Shown one piece after another: positions 7,829-16,443 of a DNA stretch of 64,000 bases (the first letter of the stretch is position 1; each line of letters opens with the position of its first letter). This DNA is from Hymenobacter setariae (GTDB lineage Bacteria; Bacteroidota; Bacteroidia; Cytophagales; Hymenobacteraceae). The notes below the pieces were generated by a model, which saw only the letters and a list, made by a program, of their open reading frames with translations, ran no database searches and had not been told where the DNA came from. The DNA lies in the NCBI RefSeq assembly GCF_007713685.1, contig NZ_VMRJ01000006.1, forward strand, positions 62,001-126,000, read 5' to 3'. The translations under genes were made by a program, and so were the position numbers.

Positions 7829-9000
7829 ATACGAAAGCGTATCCTGCTACTTGGGCGCAAGGCGATGCCGTACGGGCGGCGGCTAGCCGCTGGCAGCGGC
7901 GGGGGCTGCTCACCCCGGCCCAGCGGGCGACCATTGAGGCGGCGCACCCAGTCACCTACTATCGCCCTAATAATTGGATACGGGTCTTGCTATTCGTCGT
8001 CACATTGCTCGGTGCGGGCACCGCGATGGCTTCCGCAACTATCACCACCGCCTTTGAGCTAGGACCGGTGGCGTATGCTCTGCTGACGCTCATTGGGCAC
8101 CTAGCAGCCTTAGAGCTGCTCATTAAAAAATCTCGCTACTATCGCTCCGGCGTCGATAATGCCCTGCTCTACGGAGCGCTGCTGGCGTGGGCTTTCCTGA
8201 TAGCCTGCCTAGGGCGCGATACTGACCCAAGCGCGCTCACTGACCCCGCGCTCTGGCGGTGGCTGGTGCCGGTATTGCTGGCGCTGCTAGCTGCCCTCGT
8301 GCGCTATGCCGACCCGCTGGTGGCAGCCACTAGCTTCGCCGCCGCCTTCGCACTGCTTTTTAATGTGCTTTTGCAAAGCGCTCTAGGTCGGTTGCTACTA
8401 CCCTTTGGGATGATGGCTGCCGCAGGTGCCCTATTGCTGGCGCTAAGGCAACTGCCCGCTCGCGACGATTATTTTTACTATCGCAGTGCCGGGCTAGTGC
8501 TGCGTACACTGGGGCTGGCCGTGTTTTACTTGGCCGGCAACTACCTAGTGGTGCGCGAGGGCAATGCCCAACTGCTAGGCGGTGGCGGCCCGTCGACACA
8601 GATTCCGCTGGCGCCGCTGTTTTATGTCTTCACAGCGGGTATTCCGCTGGTGTATATCGGGCTGGCCCTGCGCCGCCACGACCGGCTTTTGCTGACCCTA
8701 GGGCTGCTGGCGCTAGCATTTTCCATCTTCACGCTACGCAATTATCGCTCGCTGCTGCCGCCCGAAATAGCGGCTACGGTGGGCGGGGCTGTGCTGCTCC
8801 TAGGTGCGCTGGCCGCCCTGCGCTACCTGCGCACGCCGCGCCACGGCCTCACGGCGGCCGCCGATGCTGAGGCCCGTCCCTACTTCAACCTAGAGTCGCT
8901 GGTAGTAGCCGAAACGGCTCATGCACCGGCTGCGCCTGAGCCCGGGTTTGAGTTTGGCGGCGGGCATTCGGGCGGCGGCGGGGCTGATAGTAGCTATTAG
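7825..9000 (+). CDS. Polytopic membrane protein, DUF2157-like, with Gly-rich tail
   Basis: A 391-residue protein. It also begins with a helical element like that of its upstream partner (RWQRRGLLTPAQRATIEAAHP), followed by about ten hydrophobic segments and a soluble C-terminal tail ending GGGHSGGGGADSSY. The coupling to the previous gene (ATGA overlap) and the similar N-terminal element suggest that the two are diverged paralogues acting as a pair. The role is unknown. Confidence 0.7.
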   Translation: MNTKAYPATWAQGDAVRAAASRWQRRGLLTPAQRATIEAAHPVTYYRPNNWIRVLLFVVTLLGAGTAMASATITTAFELGPVAYALLTLIGHLAALELLIKKSRYYRSGVDNALLYGALLAWAFLIACLGRDTDPSALTDPALWRWLVPVLLALLAALVRYADPLVAATSFAAAFALLFNVLLQSALGRLLLPFGMMAAAGALLLALRQLPARDDYFYYRSAGLVLRTLGLAVFYLAGNYLVVREGNAQLLGGGGPSTQIPLAPLFYVFTAGIPLVYIGLALRRHDRLLLTLGLLALAFSIFTLRNYRSLLPPEIAATVGGAVLLLGALAALRYLRTPRHGLTAAADAEARPYFNLESLVVAETAHAPAAPEPGFEFGGGHSGGGGADSSY

Positions 9001-9040
9001 AGGGGAATCATTATTGACTGCTAGTAATCTTCAAAAGAAT

Positions 9041-9544
9041 ATGACTGACCCGCAAAAGGAATTTCTACGCCGGCATCTTATTGAACAAGAGTCCTATCAA
9101 ACTATCATCAACCAAATGGGCGTAACCAGAAGCGACTTGTCTGGGTGGTATGACGAGCTAAAAATGGAGAGGATGGCAATTGCCAAAATCAGAGACCTTT
9201 GGCTGCGTAAGAAAGTGGCTGGGGTATTTGCAGACTTTTACACTTGGTACACGTGCCAAGAGCGAAAATGCGGATACTGCAACATCACTGAGGCAGAAAT
9301 CAAACTGCTACTGGAGGCCGACTTGCTTGCTACGAAACGGATTGATACACGCGGAAAAAAACTAGAACTTGACCGCCGCCGTCCCGAAGCCGCCTACGAC
9401 GACCTGGACAACCTAACACTAGCTTGCTACTGGTGTAACAATGCCAAAACGGATACTTTCACCGCCGAGGAGTTTGCCGAAGTCGGCCAGGTGTTTGCTA
9501 AAATTTGGCAGCAACGCTTGGCCCAACTGCCGTCTGCGGGGTAG
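9041..9544 (+). CDS. HNH-type endonuclease-like protein
   Basis: A 167-residue protein. Residues about 10-45 look like a helix-turn-helix (YQTIINQMGVTRSDLSGWYDEL). The rest has an HNH/zinc layout: CGYC, then KKLELDRRRP, then NLTLACYWCNNAKTDTF. In place of the usual DH the first catalytic position reads DR, as in several HNH subfamilies with an xDRxD signature. The start at 9041 (MTDPQKEF) is preferred over an in-frame one at 8921 inside the previous gene. Base composition is visibly lower in G+C than that of the neighbours, which suggests later acquisition. Whether it is an active nuclease cannot be told. Confidence 0.7.
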   Translation: MTDPQKEFLRRHLIEQESYQTIINQMGVTRSDLSGWYDELKMERMAIAKIRDLWLRKKVAGVFADFYTWYTCQERKCGYCNITEAEIKLLLEADLLATKRIDTRGKKLELDRRRPEAAYDDLDNLTLACYWCNNAKTDTFTAEEFAEVGQVFAKIWQQRLAQLPSAG

Positions 9545-9643
9545 GACGCTACCGAATTAGGCTAAGCAAGCCGCTTCAGATTAATCCCGACCTTTGTGCC
9601 CGCGCCCGAAACCTTCCGCCCCCCGGCCGGCGTTACCGCATTC

Positions 9644-12490
9644 ATGTCCGACAATTCCGCTCTGCAAGTGGCCGCCCCGGCCCACGACGAAATCGACCAC
9701 CTCGACCCGCGCCAGTTTATTGTTATCAAAAACGCGCGCGTGCACAACCTCAAGAACCTGAGCGTGGCACTGCCCCGCAACAAGTTTATCGTGGTCACCG
9801 GCCTTTCAGGCTCGGGCAAATCGAGCCTGGCTTTTGATACCTTGTACGCTGAAGGCCAGCGCATGTACGTGGAAAGCCTGAGCAGCTACGCCCGGCAGTT
9901 CCTAGGTCGCATGGACAAGCCCGATGTGGACTACATCCGGGGCATTTCGCCGGCTATCGCCATCGAGCAGAAGGTTAGCATCAAGAACAACCGCTCGACG
10001 GTGGGCACCAGCACCGAGATTTATGACTACCTCAAGCTGCTGTTTGCGCGGGTGGGCCGCACGTACTCGCCCGTGAGCGGCGAGCAGGTGCGCAAGGACA
10101 CGGTGGCCGACGTGGTCGATTATTTATTTAGCCTCGAAGCAGGCACGCGCGTTACCATCTTGGCTCCGCTGCTGCGCACCGAGCCCGACCGGCCCATGAG
10201 CAAGGAGCTAGACCTGCTCTTGCAAAAGGGCTACGCTCGCGTGGTGCTGGCCGATGGCCAAAACGCATTTATCGAAGACCTGATTGGCGAGGGCAAGCCG
10301 GAGGTTGAGGGCGACATATCCATCCTCATCGACCGCGCTGCCGTGCAGCCCGACGATGAGGACCTGCAATTCCGGCTGTCCGACTCGGTGCAGACGGCTT
10401 TCTTTGAAGGCCACGGCACGTGCGTCGTGAAGCTGGACGACGAGACGCGTACCTTCTCCGACAAGTTCGAGCTGGATGGGCTGACGTTTGAGGAGCCGAA
10501 CGTTAACTTCTTCTCGTTCAACAATTCCTATGGCGCTTGCCACACCTGCGAAGGCTTTGGCTCGGTGCTGGGCATTGATGAGGACCTAGTAATTCCAGAC
10601 AAAAGTATGACGGTGTACGAGGGTGCCATCGCACCCTGGCGCACCGAAAAACAGGGCGAGTGGCTGAAGCCGTTGCTCAAGAATGGTATTCGGTTCGACT
10701 TCCCCATTCATCGCCCCTACAACGAGCTGAGCGAAGCCGAGCAGCGCTTGCTCTGGACTGGTAATAAGTATTTTGAGGGACTAGATGCTTACTTCCGGTG
10801 GGTGAGCGAGCAGACGCATAAAATTCAATACCGCGTGCTGCAAAGCCGCTACCGGGGCCGCACCACCTGCCCCGACTGCCGTGGCACCCGCCTGCGCAAA
10901 GACGCGCAGTACGTGAGAATCGACGGCCGCAGCATAACCGACCTCGTGCTGCTGCCCATCTCCGATGCGCTCACGTTCTTCCAGAACCTGGGCCTGAGCG
11001 AGCACGAAATGGCGGTGGCCGACCGCCTGCTGGCCGAAATTACGAACCGCCTAGGCTATCTAGACAGGGTGGGCCTAGGGTACCTCACCCTCAACCGCTT
11101 GAGCAATACGCTGAGCGGAGGCGAGAGCCAACGCATTTCGCTCGCTACGTCGTTGGGCTCAGCGCTGGTGGGCTCGATGTATGTGCTCGACGAGCCCAGT
11201 ATCGGCCTGCACCCCAAGGATGCCGAGCAGCTCATTGGCGTGCTGCGCTCGCTGCAAGAGCTAGGCAATACCGTGGTGGTAGTGGAGCACGAGGAGAAGA
11301 TGATGGAGGCCGCCGACCAGATTATCGACATCGGCCCCGAGGCCGGCAGCGGCGGCGGCAACCTGATGTTCCAGGGCACTTTCCCGGAGCTGATGGAGGA
11401 CGAGGCGACCTACACCGGCAAGTACCTGAGCGGTAAAATGGATGTGCCAGTGCCCGCTGTGCGCCGCCCCTGGCGCAATGCGCTGGAGCTGACTGGCGCC
11501 CGCGAAAACAACCTCAAAAACGTGAGCGTCAAGATTCCGCTGAACGTGATGACGGTGGTGACGGGCGTGTCAGGCTCGGGTAAGTCCACGCTCATTCGGC
11601 GCATCCTGGCCCCGGCCCTGATGAAGCAGCTTGGTGGTGGCGCAGGCGAAAGCACCGGCAAATTTGACCGCTTACTGGGTGTGAACGGGCAGGTAACGCA
11701 CGTCGAATTTGTAGACCAAAACCCGATTGGCAAATCGTCGCGCTCGAACCCGGTAACCTATGTCAAAGCCTACGATACCATCCGCACGCTGTTTTCGGAG
11801 CAGCCGCTAGCTAAAGCGCGGGGGCTGAAGCCGTCGCACTTCTCGTTCAACGTGGAGGGCGGGCGCTGCGAGGTGTGCCAAGGCGAAGGCCAGGTAAAAA
11901 TCGAGATGCAGTTCATGGCCGACATTTTCCTGACCTGCGAAAGCTGCGGCGGCCACAAGTTCAAGCAGGATATTCTGGAAATCAAATTTCAGGACAAGAA
12001 CATCTTCGAGGTGCTCGACCTGACGGTGGAAGACGCCGTGGAGTTCTTCAAAGGCCAGCCCAAAGTAGCCGAGCGCCTGCGCCCGTTGCTCGACGTAGGC
12101 CTCGGGTACATCCGCCTAGGGCAGTCGGCCAACACGCTCAGCGGCGGCGAAGCCCAGCGCGTGAAGCTGGCGAGCTTCCTCACTAAAGGCGCTACACTGC
12201 AACAAGATAAAATCTTGTTCATCTTCGACGAACCGAGCACTGGCCTGCACTTCCACGACATTGCCAAGCTGCTGGGCGCGCTCAACGCGCTGGTAGAGCA
12301 AGGTAATTCAGTGCTCATTATCGAGCACAACATGGACATCATCAAGTGCGCCGACTGGCTCATTGACATGGGCCCCGAAGGCGGCCTCAACGGCGGGCAC
12401 CTGCTCTTCGAAGGCACGCCCGAGCAGCTGGTGAAGCTTAAAGACACGAACCATACGGCGCGCTTTCTAGCCGAAAAGGTGCAAGGCTAA
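9644..12490 (+). CDS. uvrA: Excinuclease ABC subunit A
   Basis: A 948-residue UvrA, the damage-recognition ATPase of nucleotide excision repair. Two ABC modules are present: Walker A GLSGSGKSS near residue 46 and GVSGSGKST near 640; signature motifs NTLSGGESQR and NTLSGGEAQR; Walker B VLDEPSIGLH and IFDEPSTGLH. Zinc-finger cysteine pairs CHTCEGFG, CPDCRGTR and CEVCQGEG/CESCGGHK are all visible. The ATG at 9644 (MSDNSALQ) is chosen over a GTG at 9596, because a sequence resembling the phylum's -7 box (GACCTTTG, 9590-9597) overlaps that upstream GTG. Confidence 0.97.
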   Translation: MSDNSALQVAAPAHDEIDHLDPRQFIVIKNARVHNLKNLSVALPRNKFIVVTGLSGSGKSSLAFDTLYAEGQRMYVESLSSYARQFLGRMDKPDVDYIRGISPAIAIEQKVSIKNNRSTVGTSTEIYDYLKLLFARVGRTYSPVSGEQVRKDTVADVVDYLFSLEAGTRVTILAPLLRTEPDRPMSKELDLLLQKGYARVVLADGQNAFIEDLIGEGKPEVEGDISILIDRAAVQPDDEDLQFRLSDSVQTAFFEGHGTCVVKLDDETRTFSDKFELDGLTFEEPNVNFFSFNNSYGACHTCEGFGSVLGIDEDLVIPDKSMTVYEGAIAPWRTEKQGEWLKPLLKNGIRFDFPIHRPYNELSEAEQRLLWTGNKYFEGLDAYFRWVSEQTHKIQYRVLQSRYRGRTTCPDCRGTRLRKDAQYVRIDGRSITDLVLLPISDALTFFQNLGLSEHEMAVADRLLAEITNRLGYLDRVGLGYLTLNRLSNTLSGGESQRISLATSLGSALVGSMYVLDEPSIGLHPKDAEQLIGVLRSLQELGNTVVVVEHEEKMMEAADQIIDIGPEAGSGGGNLMFQGTFPELMEDEATYTGKYLSGKMDVPVPAVRRPWRNALELTGARENNLKNVSVKIPLNVMTVVTGVSGSGKSTLIRRILAPALMKQLGGGAGESTGKFDRLLGVNGQVTHVEFVDQNPIGKSSRSNPVTYVKAYDTIRTLFSEQPLAKARGLKPSHFSFNVEGGRCEVCQGEGQVKIEMQFMADIFLTCESCGGHKFKQDILEIKFQDKNIFEVLDLTVEDAVEFFKGQPKVAERLRPLLDVGLGYIRLGQSANTLSGGEAQRVKLASFLTKGATLQQDKILFIFDEPSTGLHFHDIAKLLGALNALVEQGNSVLIIEHNMDIIKCADWLIDMGPEGGLNGGHLLFEGTPEQLVKLKDTNHTARFLAEKVQG

Positions 12491-12510
12491 ACCTAGGGCA
12501 AGCGCCCGCG

Positions 12511-13197
12511 CTACGACACCAGCCGGTAGCCTACGCCTCTGATATTGAGGATGGCCAGGCTGGTGTCGTGGCGCAGGTGCTTGCGTAGGCGCGAGATGAA
12601 CACATCCATCGAGCGAGCGTGGAAAAACGAATCGTCGCCCCAAAGCTGTAGCAGCGTAGCTTGGCGAGCCAGTGGGTGTGGTCGGTGGCTGGCGAGCAGG
12701 CGCAACAGTTCGCTTTCGCGGTGCGAAAGCTTGACCACCAACTCGCCCTCCAGCCACAGCTCTTGCTTAAGTGGGACGAAGCTATAGCGACCTAAGGCAA
12801 GGGTATCAGGCAACTCGGGTGCGGCGGGCACCCGGCGCAATAGTTCGCGCAGGCGCACGGCTAGTTCTTCGAGGCTGAAAGGCTTGCGCAGGTAGTCATT
12901 GCCACCCACGCCGAAGCCCTGCACCACATCGGCAGGCTGCGACTTGGCCGTGAGAAATAGAATGGGAACCTGCTGGTTGGTGCGCCGCACCTCGGCCACG
13001 AAAGCAAAGCCATCGAGCTGCGGCAGCATGACATCGACGATGCACAGGTCGAACGCATCGCGCTGAAAGGCAGCCAGCCCGAGCACGCCATTAGCCGCGT
13101 GGTGCACCTGGTAACCCTGGCGCTCTAGGCTTTCGCGCACAATGCGGGCGAGTGGTAACTCATCCTCTAAGAGCAGCAGCCGGGGCGAGGGCGACAT
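12511..13197 (-). CDS. OmpR/PhoB-family response regulator
   Basis: A 228-residue regulator with a receiver domain (LLLEDELPLAR at the start, phospho-Asp in CIVDVMLPQLDGF, Lys in LRKPFSLEEL) and a winged-helix DNA-binding domain (LSHRESELLRLLASH ... SMDVFISRLRKHL ... ILNIRGVGYRLV). The start at 13197 (MSPSPRLLLLEDE) is chosen because residues upstream of it are shadow translation of the kinase gene. It overlaps the 3' end of the kinase gene by 38 bases and forms a two-component system with it. Confidence 0.93.
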   Translation of the reverse strand: MSPSPRLLLLEDELPLARIVRESLERQGYQVHHAANGVLGLAAFQRDAFDLCIVDVMLPQLDGFAFVAEVRRTNQQVPILFLTAKSQPADVVQGFGVGGNDYLRKPFSLEELAVRLRELLRRVPAAPELPDTLALGRYSFVPLKQELWLEGELVVKLSHRESELLRLLASHRPHPLARQATLLQLWGDDSFFHARSMDVFISRLRKHLRHDTSLAILNIRGVGYRLVS

Positions 13198-14677
13198 GGG
13201 GCATGAGGGGAAGGGTGATGATAAACGTGGTGTGCTGGCCCTGGCTACGCACCACAATGGTGCCGCCGTGGTGCCGCACCACGGCCTGGGCGTAGTGCAG
13301 CCCCAGGCCATAGCCGGGCACGTCGTGGCGGTTGCCGGTGGGCACCCGGAAGAATTTTTCAAACACCCGCCCTAGGTACTGCGGTGGAATGGCTGGGCCT
13401 TCGTTGGTGAGCTGTACCACGGCGCTACTGTCGCGCACGCCGCCCCATAGCTGAATTTCGCCCCCTAGGCGGCCGTGCTTCAAAGCGTTGTCAAAAAGCG
13501 TCAGCAGCACATTGGTGAGGTGCACGGCATCGCCGGCGATGGGTAGGGGAGAGGGCGGCGCCTCGTACACCAGCGGACTGCCAGCCTGCATCAGCCGCGG
13601 CTGCACCTGCGCCAACACCTGAGCCAGCAATGGCCCTAGGTCGAGGGGGCGGCGGGCGAGGGGCGGGCCGGCGTGTTCGGCCACGGCACTCTGCAAAATC
13701 TGGTCGATGAGGGTACCTAGGCGGCCTGCTTGCTGGCGAATAATGCCCAGGTATTCAGCACTAGCTTCTGGGCCGAGGTCGAACTGCTCCAGCGCTTCAG
13801 CCGCCACGCCGATGGTAGCCACGGGCGTTTTGAGCTCGTGGGTCATATTGCTCACAAAGTCGTCCTTGAGCGCCGCCAGCCGCTCCTGGCTGAGCAGCGA
13901 CCGCACGGTGTAGGCGAAGCAAAACACCACGATGCCAATCAGCCCCACCGAGCCTAGCAGCACGCCCTGCATACGACGCAGGTACACGCGCTGTGGGTTT
14001 GGAAACCACGCCCGCAGCCGAGCGTTCTTTTTGCCGAACGCATTGGCATCTACTGCACTTGTTGCAAAAATCAGTTCTCTTGTTGGTTGCGACCGTTGCG
14101 CCAGCGCCAGCTGAAATGGCGTCGAAATATCGCGTTGCCGCAGGGCGCGGGCGTATAGCTGCCCTAGGCGCCGGGTGTGCACTGTATCGGCCTCAAAGGC
14201 AGCCACCAGCTTGTCGCCTAAGCGGCGGGTGTAGTAGTAAGCCAAGCCTTCGCGCACATTGTTGGCTACAGTGCTAGCAGTGAAGCGCTTAATAAAGAAG
14301 GCCCGGCCGGCGGCATCAAGGCGCTTGGTTTTAAGTTCGAAATCGCGGAAGCCGATGGTGTAAGGCGCCCGCTTCTCCCTAGGCAAGGGATGCTTATCAG
14401 CGAGCGAGAAGATGGTGTAGCCTTCGGCTGAGTCTACGTGGGCCGCGATAACAAACTGGTTGGTATCGGCTAGCCAAGCCCGGCAGCGTTGGAATAGCGC
14501 TTCTTGACGCAGACGGATTTCTTGGCGGGTAGCGTCGGCCAGAGCCTCGTTGGCATCGCGCCGAAAGCTGCGCAGCGCCTGCTGGTAGGCCTGGTAGTTC
14601 CAGTAGGCTTGCAGGCCTAGCAGCGCTAGCGTGCACCCGGCCATAAGGGCCACCAAAAGCTTGATTCGTCGCTTCAT
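13160..14677 (-). CDS. Membrane sensor histidine kinase
   Basis: A 505-residue kinase. A membrane helix at about 7-27, a periplasmic sensor region to about residue 235, a second helix at about 238-260 (GVLLGSVGLIGIVVFCFAYTV), then the H box (NMTHELKTPVATIGVAAEAL), N box (LFDNALKHG) and G boxes (GYGLGLHYAQAVVRHHGG). It phosphorylates the response regulator encoded by the overlapping downstream gene. The periplasmic domain has no recognised fold, so the signal is unknown. Confidence 0.92.
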   Translation of the reverse strand: MKRRIKLLVALMAGCTLALLGLQAYWNYQAYQQALRSFRRDANEALADATRQEIRLRQEALFQRCRAWLADTNQFVIAAHVDSAEGYTIFSLADKHPLPREKRAPYTIGFRDFELKTKRLDAAGRAFFIKRFTASTVANNVREGLAYYYTRRLGDKLVAAFEADTVHTRRLGQLYARALRQRDISTPFQLALAQRSQPTRELIFATSAVDANAFGKKNARLRAWFPNPQRVYLRRMQGVLLGSVGLIGIVVFCFAYTVRSLLSQERLAALKDDFVSNMTHELKTPVATIGVAAEALEQFDLGPEASAEYLGIIRQQAGRLGTLIDQILQSAVAEHAGPPLARRPLDLGPLLAQVLAQVQPRLMQAGSPLVYEAPPSPLPIAGDAVHLTNVLLTLFDNALKHGRLGGEIQLWGGVRDSSAVVQLTNEGPAIPPQYLGRVFEKFFRVPTGNRHDVPGYGLGLHYAQAVVRHHGGTIVVRSQGQHTTFIITLPLMPHVALAPAAALRG

Positions 14678-14802
14678 CTAACTCGAAAGTAGCCGGCGAA
14701 TAAGCAAAGTGCTTGAGGTTTAACACACCTTAACACTTCTTAACGGGTGTTAACTAAGGGTAGTGGAGAGCTACGGCGAGGTTTGCCAAAAAAACAATCG
14801 CC

Positions 14803-16008
14803 ATGAAAAAGCTCCTAATTTTTTGGCTCGGCTTACTGCTGAGCACCCCGGCCAGCCACGCCCAAGCCATTCTAGGCCAGCTGGCACCCAACCTGCGCTT
14901 CAACACCGTGCTCAATGGCTCGCAACCCAGCCTCACGCTGGCGCAGCTGCGCGGCAAAGTGGTGCTGCTAGAGTTTTGGGCCACGTATTGCGGGCCGTGC
15001 CTCACGGCGATGCCGCACTTGCAGGAGTTGCAGCGGCAGTTTGGCGAGCGGCTGCAAGTGGTAGCCATCAGCCCCGACTCGCCGGCACGCCTAGGTCGCT
15101 TCCTACAGGCGCGGCCATCCAACCTGTTGTTTGCCTCCGTGGTGGGGGCGGCGAGCGACTCGCTCCAACAGCTCTTTTCTTACCAAATTATTCCGCACTC
15201 GGTGCTGCTCGACGCGGCGGGCCGTGTGGTAGCCAGCACCGAACCTCAATTCATTACGGCTCAGGTAATAGCGCGAGTGCTTAAGGGGCAAGCTATTAAT
15301 TTGCCCCTTAAACAGGATGTCGTGAGCCGTAATGCTATCGCCACCTACTTTCCGGCCACGGCGGCCACTCCGCCGCGCTTCCTGATGCAGCCCGCCCTAC
15401 GCGGCGTGGCAAGCATGACCCGCAGCTATCCGCAAGATTCGTCGGCCTTCCACAACCGCCGCCTCACGGCCCTCAACATTGCCTTGCCCGAACTCTACCG
15501 CTTGGCCTACGGCGGGCTGCCCTACGGCCGCACCCTCGACCTGCGGCCCGCTGCGCCCACCAGCTCCAAGCTGCCCCTGTACTGCCTCGATATCATTGTG
15601 CCCAAAGGGCAGGAAGCCAGCCTGCTGCCTACAATGCGCCAGGAGCTAGCCGCCCGCTTCGACTTGCGTGCCACTTTAGAGCCGCGCCCTAGGTCGGTGT
15701 ATTTGCTGCGCGTAGCCGATGCCCGCAAGCTGCCGCCCGCCACTGGCTTCGAAAAGCCGAGTAGCGAAGCTGCCTCAGTAGGCACGTACCAGGGCGCTAA
15801 CGTGACTTTAGCCGAAGTAGCCGATTACCTCGAAGGATTCGGTTTGGTAGAGCTGCCCGTGCTGCTGGCCACGCCCACCACTACCCGCTATAACCTGGAG
15901 TTTAGCTACCAGCAAGAAAAGCCCGGCGACTTGCTGCGGGCTTTGGCCGACCTAGGGCTGACGCTAGAAAAAGCCGAACGCCCAGTTGAGATGTTAGTAC
16001 TGCGGTGA
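14803..16008 (+). CDS. TlpA-like thioredoxin fused to a DUF3738 domain
   Basis: A 401-residue secreted protein: signal peptide (about 1-20), a TlpA/ResA-type thioredoxin domain (about 24-160) with the redox pair CGPC in FWATYCGPC and a cis-Pro loop IIPHSVLL, then a C-terminal domain of about 220 residues resembling DUF3738 (found in soil bacteria, function unknown). The thioredoxin half should reduce or oxidise extracytoplasmic disulfides. The halves are joined by a segment whose DNA (15281-15311) forms an 11-bp perfect hairpin. A conserved hypothetical follows 38 bases downstream. Confidence 0.85.
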   Translation: MKKLLIFWLGLLLSTPASHAQAILGQLAPNLRFNTVLNGSQPSLTLAQLRGKVVLLEFWATYCGPCLTAMPHLQELQRQFGERLQVVAISPDSPARLGRFLQARPSNLLFASVVGAASDSLQQLFSYQIIPHSVLLDAAGRVVASTEPQFITAQVIARVLKGQAINLPLKQDVVSRNAIATYFPATAATPPRFLMQPALRGVASMTRSYPQDSSAFHNRRLTALNIALPELYRLAYGGLPYGRTLDLRPAAPTSSKLPLYCLDIIVPKGQEASLLPTMRQELAARFDLRATLEPRPRSVYLLRVADARKLPPATGFEKPSSEAASVGTYQGANVTLAEVADYLEGFGLVELPVLLATPTTTRYNLEFSYQQEKPGDLLRALADLGLTLEKAERPVEMLVLR

Positions 16009-16046
16009 GCCGCTAAGCTGCTCGCCACAAATCCTGTTTCAAGGTT

Positions 16047-16442
16047 ATGAATGTAAAATATCTCGCCCTAGGTGCCGTGGTGGTGCTGCTCGGCTGGTTT
16101 GTGTACGACTCGCTGAGCCAGCCCACTGGGCAGGACTTGCCGGGCAATTTTCAGGAAGTAGCGGCTTACCGCAATGAGAACAATACTGGTCCCGTCACCC
16201 GCGTAATGGCCGTGACGGTGGCCGATACACTCTGGCGCGAAATGCGTCAGTACGGCGACCTAGCGCCCTACACCAAGTACGGCACCACCAAAGTCTACTT
16301 CTTCCGGCAGGGCCAGCCAGTGCCCAAAACCGTGCAGCCTGGCGAAGTCAATTTCAGCCCTGAATTCAATAAACACTGCTTGGCCAAGTATGAGAAGGAA
16401 GTCATGAGCAACGTGTCCTTCAAGCGCTACCCGCTACGCTAA
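16047..16442 (+). CDS. Membrane-anchored protein of unknown function
   Basis: A 131-residue protein with one N-terminal membrane helix (about 5-21, LALGAVVVLLGWFVYDSL) and a periplasmic domain of about 105 residues that is rich in Tyr and Lys (YTKYGTTKVYFFRQGQPVP). No family recognised. It may be co-transcribed with the thioredoxin gene 38 bases upstream, and converges on the PepSY gene with a one-base gap. Confidence 0.65.
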   Translation: MNVKYLALGAVVVLLGWFVYDSLSQPTGQDLPGNFQEVAAYRNENNTGPVTRVMAVTVADTLWREMRQYGDLAPYTKYGTTKVYFFRQGQPVPKTVQPGEVNFSPEFNKHCLAKYEKEVMSNVSFKRYPLR

Positions 16443-16443
16443 C

